A DNA stretch of 64,000 bases from Bacteroidota bacterium (GTDB lineage Bacteria; Bacteroidota; Bacteroidia; Chitinophagales; Chitinophagaceae): contig JAFDYD010000004.1 of NCBI GenBank assembly GCA_018267615.1, positions 265,409 through 329,408 of the forward strand, written 5' to 3'. The position numbers and the translations under genes were made by a program. The notes under the pieces were generated by a model, which made no database searches, had not been told where the DNA came from, and saw only the letters and a program-made list of their open reading frames with translations. Positions 19,128 to 26,325 of the stretch are shown piece after piece. How positions within the stretch are numbered: position 1 is the first letter of the stretch; every line of letters begins with the position of its first letter.

Positions 19128-19619
19128 TCAATGGCATTTGAAATAATCAAACGGCTCATGACAATCATTACACTGGTAAAGCGCTTTGCAAGCTGTTGAA
19201 CCAAAACGACTGATCATTTTTGTATTGTAAGATTGACATAATGGACACTGAATCGCTTCTTCTTCGTGAAACAAGGCAGGATTACAAATATGTTGTTTTG
19301 GCATCGGCGGAGCAATGCCAAATGATTTTAATTTTTCTTTTCCTTTTTCGCTCATCCAATCGGTTGTCCATGCAGGTGAGAGTATGGTGCTAATCTTATA
19401 ATTTAAAAAACCATTTTGTTCAAGGACAGATCTGATATTTGTTTGTATCATGTCCATCGCTGGGCATCCTGTATAGGTAGGAGTAATGATTACTTCGACG
19501 CGATCATCAATTATTTTTACGTCTCTTAAAATACCGAGATCAATAATGGAGAGTACCGGCACTTCCGGATCCATTACTTCGCTTAAGATTTTTACTATAT
19601 CGTTTTTGGTGATCGTCAT
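19128..19619 (-). CDS. paaD: Phenylacetyl-CoA epoxidase maturation subunit PaaD
   Basis: The 163-aa protein starts at the ATG at 19619, 10 nt after the paaC stop. The longer open frame to 19787 only overlaps paaC. The N-terminal half is a MIP18/DUF59 domain (V-M-D-P-E-V-P-V-L-S-I-I-D-L-G). The C-terminus has two Cys pairs (C-P-L-C and C-N-D-C) likely to bind a metal or Fe-S cluster. PaaD is needed for activity of the PaaABCE epoxidase, probably in assembly of its metal centre. Confidence 0.9.
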   Translation of the reverse strand: MTITKNDIVKILSEVMDPEVPVLSIIDLGILRDVKIIDDRVEVIITPTYTGCPAMDMIQTNIRSVLEQNGFLNYKISTILSPAWTTDWMSEKGKEKLKSFGIAPPMPKQHICNPALFHEEEAIQCPLCQSYNTKMISRFGSTACKALYQCNDCHEPFDYFKCH

Positions 19620-19629
19620 GATTTCATAA

Positions 19630-20427
19630 TTACCATTCACAATTAGGATAAGCTCTCTGCACAAATTGCATTTCGGCAAGAATATAACCAAGATGCTCGG
19701 AATGTTTTCCTTCTTTGCCATAAAACCCGATAGAATGCAATCCCGAAAGATTATCAATCGGAATTGTTGCTTCCTCAAATATTTCAATCACTTTCTGAAA
19801 CCATTTTGATTTTAATAAGGATGGATCAATACCAACGTGTTTATTTGCCGCTTCCAGTTCGTAATCGGCCGGAATAAAAAGTTCTTCCGTAAATTTCCAT
19901 AAATCATCCAATGCTTTCAGAATACGTTCGTGACTTTCGTTCGTTCCATCACCCAATCTAATCACCCATTCACTACTCCATTTCACATGATAAGTTACTT
20001 CTTTCAATGCTTTTTCGCTGATTGCTGCTATCGTTGAATCTTTGCTATTTTGTAATTGTTCGTACAAATAAAATTGATAAAGGCTGAAAAAGAATTGTCG
20101 CAAAATTGTTTTTGCCCAATCACCATTCGTCTGTTCAACCAACAAACAATTTTTAAAATCCCAAGCATCGCGATGATAAGCCAGTGTATCCTCTGTAATA
20201 TTTTCTTTGCCATCAACAGATGATTCATTCATCAACTTTGCTGCGTACTGATAAAAGTTTCTTGCCTGTCCAACAAGGTCCAACGCAATATTTGATATAG
20301 CAATATCCTGTTCTAATATCGGGCCATGTCCCGTCCATTCGCTGTTGCGATGACCGAGGATGAGGGCGTTGTCGGCGAGATGAAGTGAAAGGTTGAAAGG
20401 TTGATATGTTGATATGTTGACTGGCAT
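19630..20427 (-). CDS. paaC: Phenylacetyl-CoA epoxidase structural subunit PaaC
   Basis: This 265-aa ferritin-like helical protein has the PaaC signature L-A-D-N-A-L-I-L-G-H-R-N-S-E-W and E-Q-D-I-A-I-S-N-I-A-L-D-L-V-G-Q-A-R. It pairs with the catalytic PaaA subunit in the multicomponent epoxidase. The first 15 or so codons (M-P-V-N-I-S-T-Y-Q-P-F-N-L-S-L-H) are oddly made from the intergenic repeat words GTTGATAT and GGTTGAAA read in reverse. The start codon is only 3 nt after the stop of the inserted four-helix-bundle gene. The conserved part starts at L-A-D-N. Confidence 0.92.
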   Translation of the reverse strand: MPVNISTYQPFNLSLHLADNALILGHRNSEWTGHGPILEQDIAISNIALDLVGQARNFYQYAAKLMNESSVDGKENITEDTLAYHRDAWDFKNCLLVEQTNGDWAKTILRQFFFSLYQFYLYEQLQNSKDSTIAAISEKALKEVTYHVKWSSEWVIRLGDGTNESHERILKALDDLWKFTEELFIPADYELEAANKHVGIDPSLLKSKWFQKVIEIFEEATIPIDNLSGLHSIGFYGKEGKHSEHLGYILAEMQFVQRAYPNCEW

Positions 20428-20863
20428 GAATTATGACTGAGCTCTTAAAAAAGAAATATACCCGTTAAGCATTCTTTCAATCTGATCGATTTTTATTTTA
20501 AAGCCGATCAACTCTTCTTTGTTTATATAATTGCAATCAAATGCATCTATCAAATGATTATAAGTTTCACTTAGTGAACCTCTTGACAAAATGCAAAAAT
20601 ACATTTGGTCTTTAAATGTATACCTGCCGTGACCTTCCGCTAAATTCGAATTGATTGAGCGTGAAGAACGAATAATCTGATCAGCTAATCGATATTTTTC
20701 TTCTATAGGAAACCTTTTGGCCAATACTTCAATTTCATTTTTCAGTATCCTTGTTCTTTTCCAAATCTCCAGATTTGTAAAACTTTGATGTGGTTTTTCA
20801 CTCATTGGACTAATATTTATCCAATCAACTCCTTAACCTCTCAACTCAATCAACCTTTCAACC
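20391..20863. repeat. Inverted repeat arms enclosing the four-helix-bundle gene
   Basis: The 15-bp word GGTTGAAAGGTTGAT (20391-20405) has its exact complement at 20849-20863. Pairing continues imperfectly inward and outward through further GTTGA words. The loop is 443 nt and holds the four-helix-bundle gene. The left arm lies inside the paaC coding start and the right arm lies in the paaB/four-helix-bundle gap. This resembles the arrangement of 23S rRNA intervening sequences, whose encoded proteins belong to the same family. Confidence 0.65.
20431..20805 (-). CDS. Four-helix-bundle protein (23S rRNA intervening-sequence protein family)
   Basis: This 124-aa protein has the family signature L-E-I-W-K-R-T...F-P-I-E-E-K-Y-R-L-A-D-Q-I-I-R-S-S-R-S-I-N-S-N-L-A-E-G. 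It is the S23/IVP four-helix bundle, related to the Avd accessory proteins of diversity-generating retroelements. Its cellular role is unknown, and RNA or nucleic acid binding is suspected. It sits inside the paa operon between paaB and paaC, where no paa gene is expected, and is enclosed by inverted repeat arms. Its stop is 3 nt from the paaC start, so it must be co-transcribed. Confidence 0.9.
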   Translation of the reverse strand: MSEKPHQSFTNLEIWKRTRILKNEIEVLAKRFPIEEKYRLADQIIRSSRSINSNLAEGHGRYTFKDQMYFCILSRGSLSETYNHLIDAFDCNYINKEELIGFKIKIDQIERMLNGYISFLRAQS

Positions 20864-20881
20864 AATCAACTCCCAACGCCA

Positions 20882-21169
20882 CTACATATTCCTCAACTCA
20901 TCCGGTAAATCATAAAACGTCGGATGCCGGTATGCTTTATCATTTGCAGGATCATAGAATGAAGATCCTTCCGCAGGATTCGACGCATGAATGTATTTGC
21001 TCTCCACTACCCAAATACTAATCCCTTCCATGCGACGTGTATAAACATCCCTTGCGTTTTCAATAGCCATCTGCGCATCTGCTGCATGCAGACTTCCCGC
21101 GTGTTTGTGATCCAGCCCTTGTTTGCTGCGAATAAATACTTCCCAAAGTGGCCAATCTTTGTTTGACAT
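20882..21169 (-). CDS. paaB: Phenylacetyl-CoA epoxidase subunit PaaB
   Basis: The 95-aa protein has the PaaB hallmarks W-P-L-W-E-V-F-I-R-S-K-Q-G-L-D-H-K-H-A-G-S-L-H-A and N-A-R-D-V-Y-T-R-R. PaaB bridges PaaAC units in the phenylacetyl-CoA 1,2-epoxidase. It is 11 nt downstream of paaA. The following gene is the inserted four-helix-bundle gene instead of paaC. Confidence 0.93.
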   Translation of the reverse strand: MSNKDWPLWEVFIRSKQGLDHKHAGSLHAADAQMAIENARDVYTRRMEGISIWVVESKYIHASNPAEGSSFYDPANDKAYRHPTFYDLPDELRNM

Positions 21170-21180
21170 AAATTTTATTT

Positions 21181-22122
21181 TTACGCGATGACTTTCTCTT
21201 TTCTTTTTTTCTTTTCGGCGTAAGCGATTGCTGCTTCTCTCACCCAGGCGCCTTCTTCATGCGCTTTTATTCTTGCAGCAAGGCGTTCTTTATTGCATGG
21301 TCCATTTCCATTCACTACATTCCAGAATTCATCCCAATTGATTGCGCCGAAATCATAATGTTTTGTTTGCTCGTTCCATTTTAAATCTGGATCAGGAATT
21401 TTCATACCCAGAATATGAACCTGCTCCGCACAAACATCAATAAATTTTTGCCGGAGCTCATCGTTTGTAAAGCGCTTTATTTTCCAGGCAACACTTTGTT
21501 TTGTGTGAGGAGATGATTCATCATTTGGACCGAACATCATCACCGCAGGCCACCACCATCTGTCGATCGCATCCTGGCACATACGTTTTTGTTCTTCACT
21601 TCCCTTGCTGAGTGTAAGTAAAATTTCAAAACCTTGGCGCTGATGAAAACTTTCTTCCTTACAAATTCTGATCATGGCTCTTGCATATGGACCGTATGAT
21701 GCGCGGCACAAAGGAACCTGGTTCATGATTGCAGCGCCATCGACGAGCCAACCGATAGCACCGATATCTGCCCATGTCAATGTCGGATAATTAAAAATGG
21801 ACGAATATTTTGTTTTACCACTGTGCAACTGGTCGATCATTTCCGCTCTGCTGATACCAAGCGTTTCTGCGGCAGAATATAAATACAATCCATGTCCCGC
21901 TTCATCCTGCACTTTTGCAATCAGCGTTGCTTTTCTTCGCAATGATGGAGCACGTGTGATCCAATTGCCTTCGGGAAGCATGCCGACAATTTCACTATGT
22001 GCATGCTGCGACATTTGCCTGATCAGCGTTTTGCGATATTGATCGGGCATCCAATCCTTTGGTTCGATCCTGATTTCATGATCGACTTTATCCTGGAAAA
22101 TTTTTTCTTGTTGTTCGGCCAT
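21181..22122 (-). CDS. paaA: Phenylacetyl-CoA epoxidase catalytic subunit PaaA
   Basis: This 313-aa di-iron ferritin-like oxygenase subunit shows the iron ligand motifs K-V-Q-D-E-A-G-H and C-K-E-E-S-F-H-Q-R. With PaaB, PaaC and the reductase PaaE it converts phenylacetyl-CoA to its ring 1,2-epoxide using O2 and NADPH. I prefer the ATG at 22122 because the frame to 22143 begins with TTG and overlaps the promoter region. A TAnnTTTG box and a TetR-type operator lie just upstream. Confidence 0.93.
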   Translation of the reverse strand: MAEQQEKIFQDKVDHEIRIEPKDWMPDQYRKTLIRQMSQHAHSEIVGMLPEGNWITRAPSLRRKATLIAKVQDEAGHGLYLYSAAETLGISRAEMIDQLHSGKTKYSSIFNYPTLTWADIGAIGWLVDGAAIMNQVPLCRASYGPYARAMIRICKEESFHQRQGFEILLTLSKGSEEQKRMCQDAIDRWWWPAVMMFGPNDESSPHTKQSVAWKIKRFTNDELRQKFIDVCAEQVHILGMKIPDPDLKWNEQTKHYDFGAINWDEFWNVVNGNGPCNKERLAARIKAHEEGAWVREAAIAYAEKKKRKEKVIA

Positions 22123-22140
22123 TGGCTGTGACTTAATTTC

Positions 22141-22181
22141 CAAAGGTAACGGTTTCTATAGTAAAACTAACAACTGTTAGT
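22141..22181 (-). promoter_or_regulatory. paaA promoter with TetR-type operator
   Basis: On the minus strand TACCTTTG (22141-22148) matches the Bacteroidota -7 box TAnnTTTG. The perfect palindrome ACTAACAACTGTTAGT occupies 22166-22181 and overlaps the -33 region, where a TTG lies about 22 nt upstream of the -7 box. An almost identical site lies before the tetR gene at 25702-25717, so repression by that regulator is likely. Confidence 0.75.
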
Positions 22182-22295
22182 ATATATTGCATTTTTTGTA
22201 GGATTTTTTCTTAACATGATATTTCGTCTTTCATCACAAAAGGTTTAGATATTTTTGCAGACGGTTGTCAATTGTTGAATCATAGAATCAGATAT

Positions 22296-23738
22296 ATGAA
22301 GTATAAAAATTTATTATTGTTAGCGATGTGGTTTTTATCTGTGCAGGCAGGTTGCGATAAATCCAAAAATTCAGGAAGTACGCCGCCAATAACACCTCCG
22401 GTTAAAGGGACTAATGATATCGATTGCTGGATGACAAAATCTGATCAATCGCAATTATTACAAAAGCAAACTGCGATACTTTCTTTTGGTACCGTCAGTA
22501 ATAGTTCTCCTTTTATTGATGTGAGTGAAACAACTACATTCCAGGCAATCGATGGATTCGGGTACACGCTAACAGGCGGAAGTGCATTTGTAATTAATAA
22601 TATGAGTCCGGCCAATAAATCAACACTGCTGAATGAATTATTTGGCTCAGCAGATAATAGTATTGGCATAAGCTATTTGCGTCTTAGTATCGGCGCATCT
22701 GATCTCAATGCTGCTGTATTTAGTTATGATGATATTCCTGCTGGACAAACCGATACCAATCTTGCTCATTTCAGTCTCGCCCAGGATACAACTGATTTGA
22801 TTCCACTATTAAAACAAATTCTACTCATCAATCCAAAAATAAAAATCATCGCAGCCCCCTGGAGTGCGCCTGTATGGATGAAAGATAATGGCAATTCAGC
22901 AGGCGGAAGTTTGTTACCTGCTTACTACAATGCATATGCGCAGTATTTTGTAAAATATATCCAGGCGATGAAAGCCGAAGGTATTGTGATCGATGCGATC
23001 ACTCCGCAGAATGAACCGCTGAATCCGAATAATAATCCGAGTCTCGTGATGACGGGTTTGCAACAAGCCGATTTCATTAAGAATAATCTTGGACCTGCAT
23101 TTCAATCGGCAAGTATTGCTACAAAGATTGTTGCTTACGATCACAATTGCGATCATCCGGATTATCCAATGACCGTATTGAATGATGCATCAGCGAAAGC
23201 CTTTACTGATGGTTCAGCATTTCATTTATATGCTGGTGATATCGGCGCTTTAACAACTGTACATAATGCTTATCCAGATAAAAATTTATACTTCACAGAA
23301 CAATACACAGCGTCTTCCGGTGATTTTGGAGGTGATCTGAAATGGCATTTGAAAAATGTAATTATCGGATCGATGCGTAACTGGAGCAAAACCGCTTTGG
23401 AATGGAATCTTGCCAACGATCCATCTTACGGACCACATACGCCAGGTGGCTGCACAACATGCAAAGGTGCGCTCACGATTAATGCAAATGTCGTTACTCG
23501 TAATGTGGCTTATTATATCATTGCGCATGCTTCTAAATTTGTGGATGCCGGTTCAATAAGGATCGCAAGTAATAATTCCGGAAATCTAAACACCGTCGCA
23601 TTTAAAACAGCCGCGGGTAAAAAAGTGTTGATCGTTGAGAATGATGGAAGCGATGTAACGGCCTTCAATATACGCTTTAACGGAAAATGGGCAACCGCGA
23701 CAATACCCGGTGGTGCAGTGGCGACTTATGTTTGGTGA
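22296..23738 (+). CDS. GH30 family glycoside hydrolase, lipoprotein
   Basis: The start is taken at the ATG at 22296, which begins a lipoprotein signal ending V-Q-A-G-C (480 aa). The TIM-barrel shows the GH30 opening D-G-F-G-Y-T-L-T-G-G-S-A, the acid/base Glu in T-P-Q-N-E-P and the nucleophile Glu in L-Y-F-T-E-Q-Y. A C-terminal beta domain follows. Relatives cleave beta-1,6-glucan or glucosylceramide; the substrate here is not determined. It lies on the plus strand between paaA and paaE, splitting the paa cluster, and is followed by a GC-rich hairpin. Confidence 0.88.
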   Translation: MKYKNLLLLAMWFLSVQAGCDKSKNSGSTPPITPPVKGTNDIDCWMTKSDQSQLLQKQTAILSFGTVSNSSPFIDVSETTTFQAIDGFGYTLTGGSAFVINNMSPANKSTLLNELFGSADNSIGISYLRLSIGASDLNAAVFSYDDIPAGQTDTNLAHFSLAQDTTDLIPLLKQILLINPKIKIIAAPWSAPVWMKDNGNSAGGSLLPAYYNAYAQYFVKYIQAMKAEGIVIDAITPQNEPLNPNNNPSLVMTGLQQADFIKNNLGPAFQSASIATKIVAYDHNCDHPDYPMTVLNDASAKAFTDGSAFHLYAGDIGALTTVHNAYPDKNLYFTEQYTASSGDFGGDLKWHLKNVIIGSMRNWSKTALEWNLANDPSYGPHTPGGCTTCKGALTINANVVTRNVAYYIIAHASKFVDAGSIRIASNNSGNLNTVAFKTAAGKKVLIVENDGSDVTAFNIRFNGKWATATIPGGAVATYVW

Positions 23739-23749
23739 TTGTCACCCTC

Positions 23750-23840
23750 ACCCCGTCGGCGGTCGAAGACCCCGACGGCGGTCCTGTCAATTAACGCATT
23801 TGGATACACCGCCGTCGGGGTCTTCGACCGCCGACGGGGT
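23750..23840. repeat. Perfect 33-bp GC-rich inverted repeat after the GH30 gene
   Basis: The arms 23750-23782 and 23808-23840 are perfectly complementary with a 25-nt loop. Each arm is itself nearly palindromic (CCGTCGG...CCGACGG), so the unit can fold in two ways. Its GC content is strikingly higher than the surrounding DNA. It lies between the convergent GH30 and paaE genes and may terminate both. Confidence 0.88.
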
Positions 23841-23857
23841 GGAGTGGTGGACGAAAA

Positions 23858-24970
23858 TCATCCCTTCACATCAAAATCAATCATCACTTCTTCTGTTCTC
23901 GGGTGAGATTGACAGGTAAGGATAAATCCGGCTTCTAATTCTTCCGGTTGAAGTGCGTAGTTATTATCCATCTCAACTTTTCCCGAAAGTAGTTTTGCCC
24001 TGCATGTGGCACATACTCCGCCTTTGCAGGCGAATGGAAGATCGGCGCCTTGTTTTAGTGCAGCATCGAGTATTGGTTCGCCATTGAAAGCGAGATCAAA
24101 TCCAAATGTGATACCATCCAGTTTGATATTTATTTTACTGACAGGGGAATTGTAAATATTATTTGTATCCTTGTCAGCGGATGATTTGCCTTTCGCGGAG
24201 CCCCTATTCATCGCAGCATGCTGACCAGGCACGGTAAACAATTCGAAATGGATTTTTCGTTTGTCAATGCCTTTCGCTTCAAGCCAGTTTTTTATAGAGA
24301 ACGTCATTTCTTCAGGTCCGCAAATAAAAAAATCATCGATAGCATTTTTGTTCAGTAAATTTTTGAATAATGCTTCGCATTTTTCAGTGTCGATCCTTCC
24401 CTGGTTCAGCGGCGCGTCTGTTTTTTCCCTGCTGAGAATGTAGTGGAGGCTGAACCGATCCATATAAGAATTTTTCAGGGCCTCCAATTCCTCCCGGAAA
24501 ATAATTGAGTGGTGGGTGCGATTGCCGTAAATCAATGCAAAACTGCTTTGCGGTTCTTTGGCCAATGTGGTTTTGATAATAGATATGATAGGTGTAATAC
24601 CGCTTCCCGCTGCGAATGCCAGGTAATTTTTTTTGTTAGATGGATTTAACTCTGTAAAAAATTGTCCTGATGGCGCAAGTACTTCCAGCACATGGTCTTT
24701 TTTCAAGTATCCATTGGCGTAAGAAGAAAATTTTCCGTTGCTGACTTTTTTTACCGCGATGCGCAATTCATTTTCAAGTGGGCTGCTACAAATAGAATAA
24801 GAGCGGCGGATTTCTTCACCATCAATAACTGCTTTCACGGTGATGTTCTGTCCATGTTTGAATTCAAATTCATTTTTCAGTTCTTCCGGCACGTCGAAAG
24901 AAACAGATACACAGTCCGCAGTTTCTGTGCGGATATTTTTTATTTTCAAAGGTCTGAAATGACTTGCCAA
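23858..24970 (-). CDS. paaE: Phenylacetyl-CoA epoxidase reductase subunit PaaE
   Basis: The protein has a ferredoxin-NADP reductase module (FAD motif R-R-S-Y-S-I-C-S, NAD pocket G-S-G-I-T-P-I-I-S) followed by a C-terminal 2Fe-2S domain with C-K-G-G-V-C-A-T-C. It passes electrons from NADPH to PaaA. No ATG lies near the conserved start, so I place it at the TTG at 24970, just before A-S-H-F-R-P-L-K-I-K (370 aa). An alternative TTG at 25009 would add 13 residues read from a repeat. It is separated from the rest of the paa genes by GH30. Confidence 0.9.
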   Translation of the reverse strand: MASHFRPLKIKNIRTETADCVSVSFDVPEELKNEFEFKHGQNITVKAVIDGEEIRRSYSICSSPLENELRIAVKKVSNGKFSSYANGYLKKDHVLEVLAPSGQFFTELNPSNKKNYLAFAAGSGITPIISIIKTTLAKEPQSSFALIYGNRTHHSIIFREELEALKNSYMDRFSLHYILSREKTDAPLNQGRIDTEKCEALFKNLLNKNAIDDFFICGPEEMTFSIKNWLEAKGIDKRKIHFELFTVPGQHAAMNRGSAKGKSSADKDTNNIYNSPVSKINIKLDGITFGFDLAFNGEPILDAALKQGADLPFACKGGVCATCRAKLLSGKVEMDNNYALQPEELEAGFILTCQSHPRTEEVMIDFDVKG

Positions 24971-25011
24971 AGATTTAGATTTAGTTGAACAAAAAGAAAC
25001 AAGGTGCAAGG

Positions 25012-25090
25012 ATCAAGAAACAAGGAACAAGACACAAGGAGCGAGCTAGATCATGCCTTGCCCCTTGTATCTTGTGCCTTGTACTTTGAT
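25012..25090. repeat. Imperfect inverted repeat of ACAAGG words between tetR and paaE
   Basis: The left arm (25012-25044) and right arm (25054-25090) pair with scattered mismatches. Both consist of repeated ACAAGG/ACAAGA words. It lies between the tetR stop (25097) and the paaE start. It could partly terminate tetR transcription or merely be another member of the word-built hairpins. Confidence 0.7.
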
Positions 25091-25096
25091 ACCTAT

Positions 25097-25684
25097 TTAC
25101 TTCAACCCTTCCACCAAATATTTCACCATATTTTCTTCCAATACTTCTGCGCTTATCTGTTTACGTGAGCGTTGCCAGGATTCAATTCCACTGATGGCAG
25201 AGAGGATGATCAACACTGCAACATAAGGCTCGATTTTTTTTATTTCTCCTTTACTGATCCCATCTTCTATCAAATCAGCCAGACTTTTTCTATAACTGCG
25301 CCTTTGATTCAGGAAATTTGAAAGATACGGTTCAGGAAGATGGCGCCATTCATGATCCGAAATATATACGTATTCATATTGCTCCATCATCATGCGTATA
25401 TGAAAACGGATTATCATTTCTATTTTTTTCAAAACAGGTTCTTTGCTTGCCTCAACAGCATCCAGGTGAGAGATGAATTCATTAGCTACTTTAAAACAAA
25501 TTGCCTGGAGGATTTCAGATTTGGATTGAATATGGTTATAAAGGCTCGCTGCTTCTACACCAACATGCACCGCCAGGTCACGCATTGATGACGCACCAAA
25601 ACCTTTTTCTTTAAAAAGCTTTGATGCTTTTTCAATGATCACTTCTTTTTTAGTGCTGTTTTTCTTTCCCCTGATTTTTGCCAT
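25097..25684 (-). CDS. TetR family transcriptional regulator of the paa cluster
   Basis: The 195-aa protein has an N-terminal TetR helix-turn-helix (S-M-R-D-L-A-V-H-V-G-V-E-A-A-S-L-Y-N-H) and an all-helical ligand domain. It lies upstream of paaE on the same strand. Identical palindromic half-sites (ACTAAC/GTTAG) stand before its own gene and before paaA. Family knowledge suggests a repressor released by phenylacetyl-CoA or a related CoA ester. The ligand is inference. Confidence 0.88.
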   Translation of the reverse strand: MAKIRGKKNSTKKEVIIEKASKLFKEKGFGASSMRDLAVHVGVEAASLYNHIQSKSEILQAICFKVANEFISHLDAVEASKEPVLKKIEMIIRFHIRMMMEQYEYVYISDHEWRHLPEPYLSNFLNQRRSYRKSLADLIEDGISKGEIKKIEPYVAVLIILSAISGIESWQRSRKQISAEVLEENMVKYLVEGLK

Positions 25685-25692
25685 GTGAAGTG

Positions 25693-25717
25693 CAAATATA
25701 AACTAACGGGTGTTAGC
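25693..25717 (-). promoter_or_regulatory. tetR promoter and autoregulatory operator
   Basis: On the minus strand TATATTTG (25693-25700) fits the TAnnTTTG -7 box, 9 nt from the ATG. The palindrome ACTAACGGGTGTTAGC (25702-25717) abuts it and matches the paaA operator at 22166-22181 in both half-sites and spacing. This supports autorepression. Confidence 0.75.
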
Positions 25718-25719
25718 AT

Positions 25720-25727
25720 TGATTATT
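25720..25727 (+). repeat. Target site duplication, left copy
   Basis: TGATTATT directly precedes the left terminal inverted repeat and recurs directly after the right one at 30910-30917. Confidence 0.85.
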
Positions 25728-25753
25728 GGCAATGATATATTAGTTGGGACTGG
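25728..25753 (+). repeat. Left terminal inverted repeat of the transposon
   Basis: This 26-bp sequence starts with GGCAATGATATATTAG and is the exact reverse complement of 30884-30909. It begins with GG, as transposon ends of several families do. Confidence 0.9.
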
Positions 25754-25764
25754 GAGAATTTTTA

Positions 25765-26031
25765 TTATTCATTCAAGGCAGCTCCGCGGACTTCAACTTG
25801 ACCCGGAGGAATCTCATCGAGCTCAATCAATTCATATTCTCCATCGCGTTCATCTGAAAATACAGTAGCAACAAATTCCTCTATATCGAAGCGAAATTGG
25901 AATGAAGCTCCACTGATAGCATTCGGAAAAACGTTAAGCGTATCCAATATTCCTGTCTCAACATAGCCCATTTGATCTAATAAGACTAATCTTGAAACCC
26001 CGTTGAACGAATTGAATCTTATAAATCTCAA
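25765..26031 (-). CDS. Small transposon passenger protein, 88 aa
   Basis: The 88-aa frame starts with TTG at 26031. This overlaps the TGA of the preceding 49-aa gene (T-T-G-A arrangement), a layout typical of translational coupling. The protein is acidic at the C-terminus and shows alternating hydrophobic residues suggesting a small beta-rich fold. No family is recognised. It is the gene nearest the left transposon end. Confidence 0.6.
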   Translation of the reverse strand: MRFIRFNSFNGVSRLVLLDQMGYVETGILDTLNVFPNAISGASFQFRFDIEEFVATVFSDERDGEYELIELDEIPPGQVEVRGAALNE

Positions 26032-26177
26032 GTGTTTGATTTTTTATTTTTCTTTTGCTTGGGAGAAGAATTGCCGGATACAGATACTTTTATTACATCC
26101 GCAAAACTTCCATTTATTGAAAGTTTTTGATCGTATTTTTTAGCGCGTTTCTTTTTTGGTTTGCTTGTCTTTGCCAT
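26028..26177 (-). CDS. Very small basic protein, 49 aa
   Basis: An ATG at 26177 opens 49 codons ending TGA at 26028. The N-terminus is very Lys-rich (M-A-K-T-S-K-P-K-K-K-R-A-K-K-Y-D). A short hydrophobic segment (L-S-I-N-G-S-F-A-D-V-I-K-V-S-V) and a second Lys-rich tail follow. A TAnnTTTG-like promoter lies just upstream and the next gene overlaps its stop, so it is very likely translated. The role is unknown, and nucleic acid binding is plausible from charge alone. Confidence 0.65.
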   Translation of the reverse strand: MAKTSKPKKKRAKKYDQKLSINGSFADVIKVSVSGNSSPKQKKNKKSNT

Positions 26178-26181
26178 TGTG

Positions 26182-26211
26182 TAAAGTTACACCATTTCGT
26201 ATCTTTACAAA
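26182..26211 (-). promoter_or_regulatory. Promoter of the 49-aa/88-aa gene pair
   Basis: On the minus strand TTTG (26208-26211) is followed 18 nt later by TAACTTTA (26182-26189), one base off the TAnnTTTG consensus, 4 nt before the ATG. The transcript would be almost leaderless. Confidence 0.5.
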
Positions 26212-26306
26212 TAGGAAATCCCCATGAATGATTGCCTCATGAGAGCAAAATTTTCACAGGGTTCACAGTACATATATTGATACTGTTATTTCCGGCCAAT
26301 ATTAAG

Positions 26307-26325
26307 AAAGGGCTTACTGCCCTTT
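26307..26325 (-). terminator. Terminator overlapping the stop of the 179-aa gene
   Basis: AAAGGGC and GCCCTTT pair around a 5-nt loop that contains the TAA stop codon of the 179-aa gene. T-rich sequence follows in the minus-strand direction. Confidence 0.7.

Noticed and set aside
23710..23919. 69-aa frame at the end of GH30
   Set aside because: It consists of the GC-rich inverted repeat and overlaps GH30 and paaE. It is a product of repeat composition.
24971..25009. 13-codon N-terminal extension of paaE
   Set aside because: It reads into ACAAGG repeat text and begins with TTG far from the conserved start, so the TTG at 24970 is preferred.
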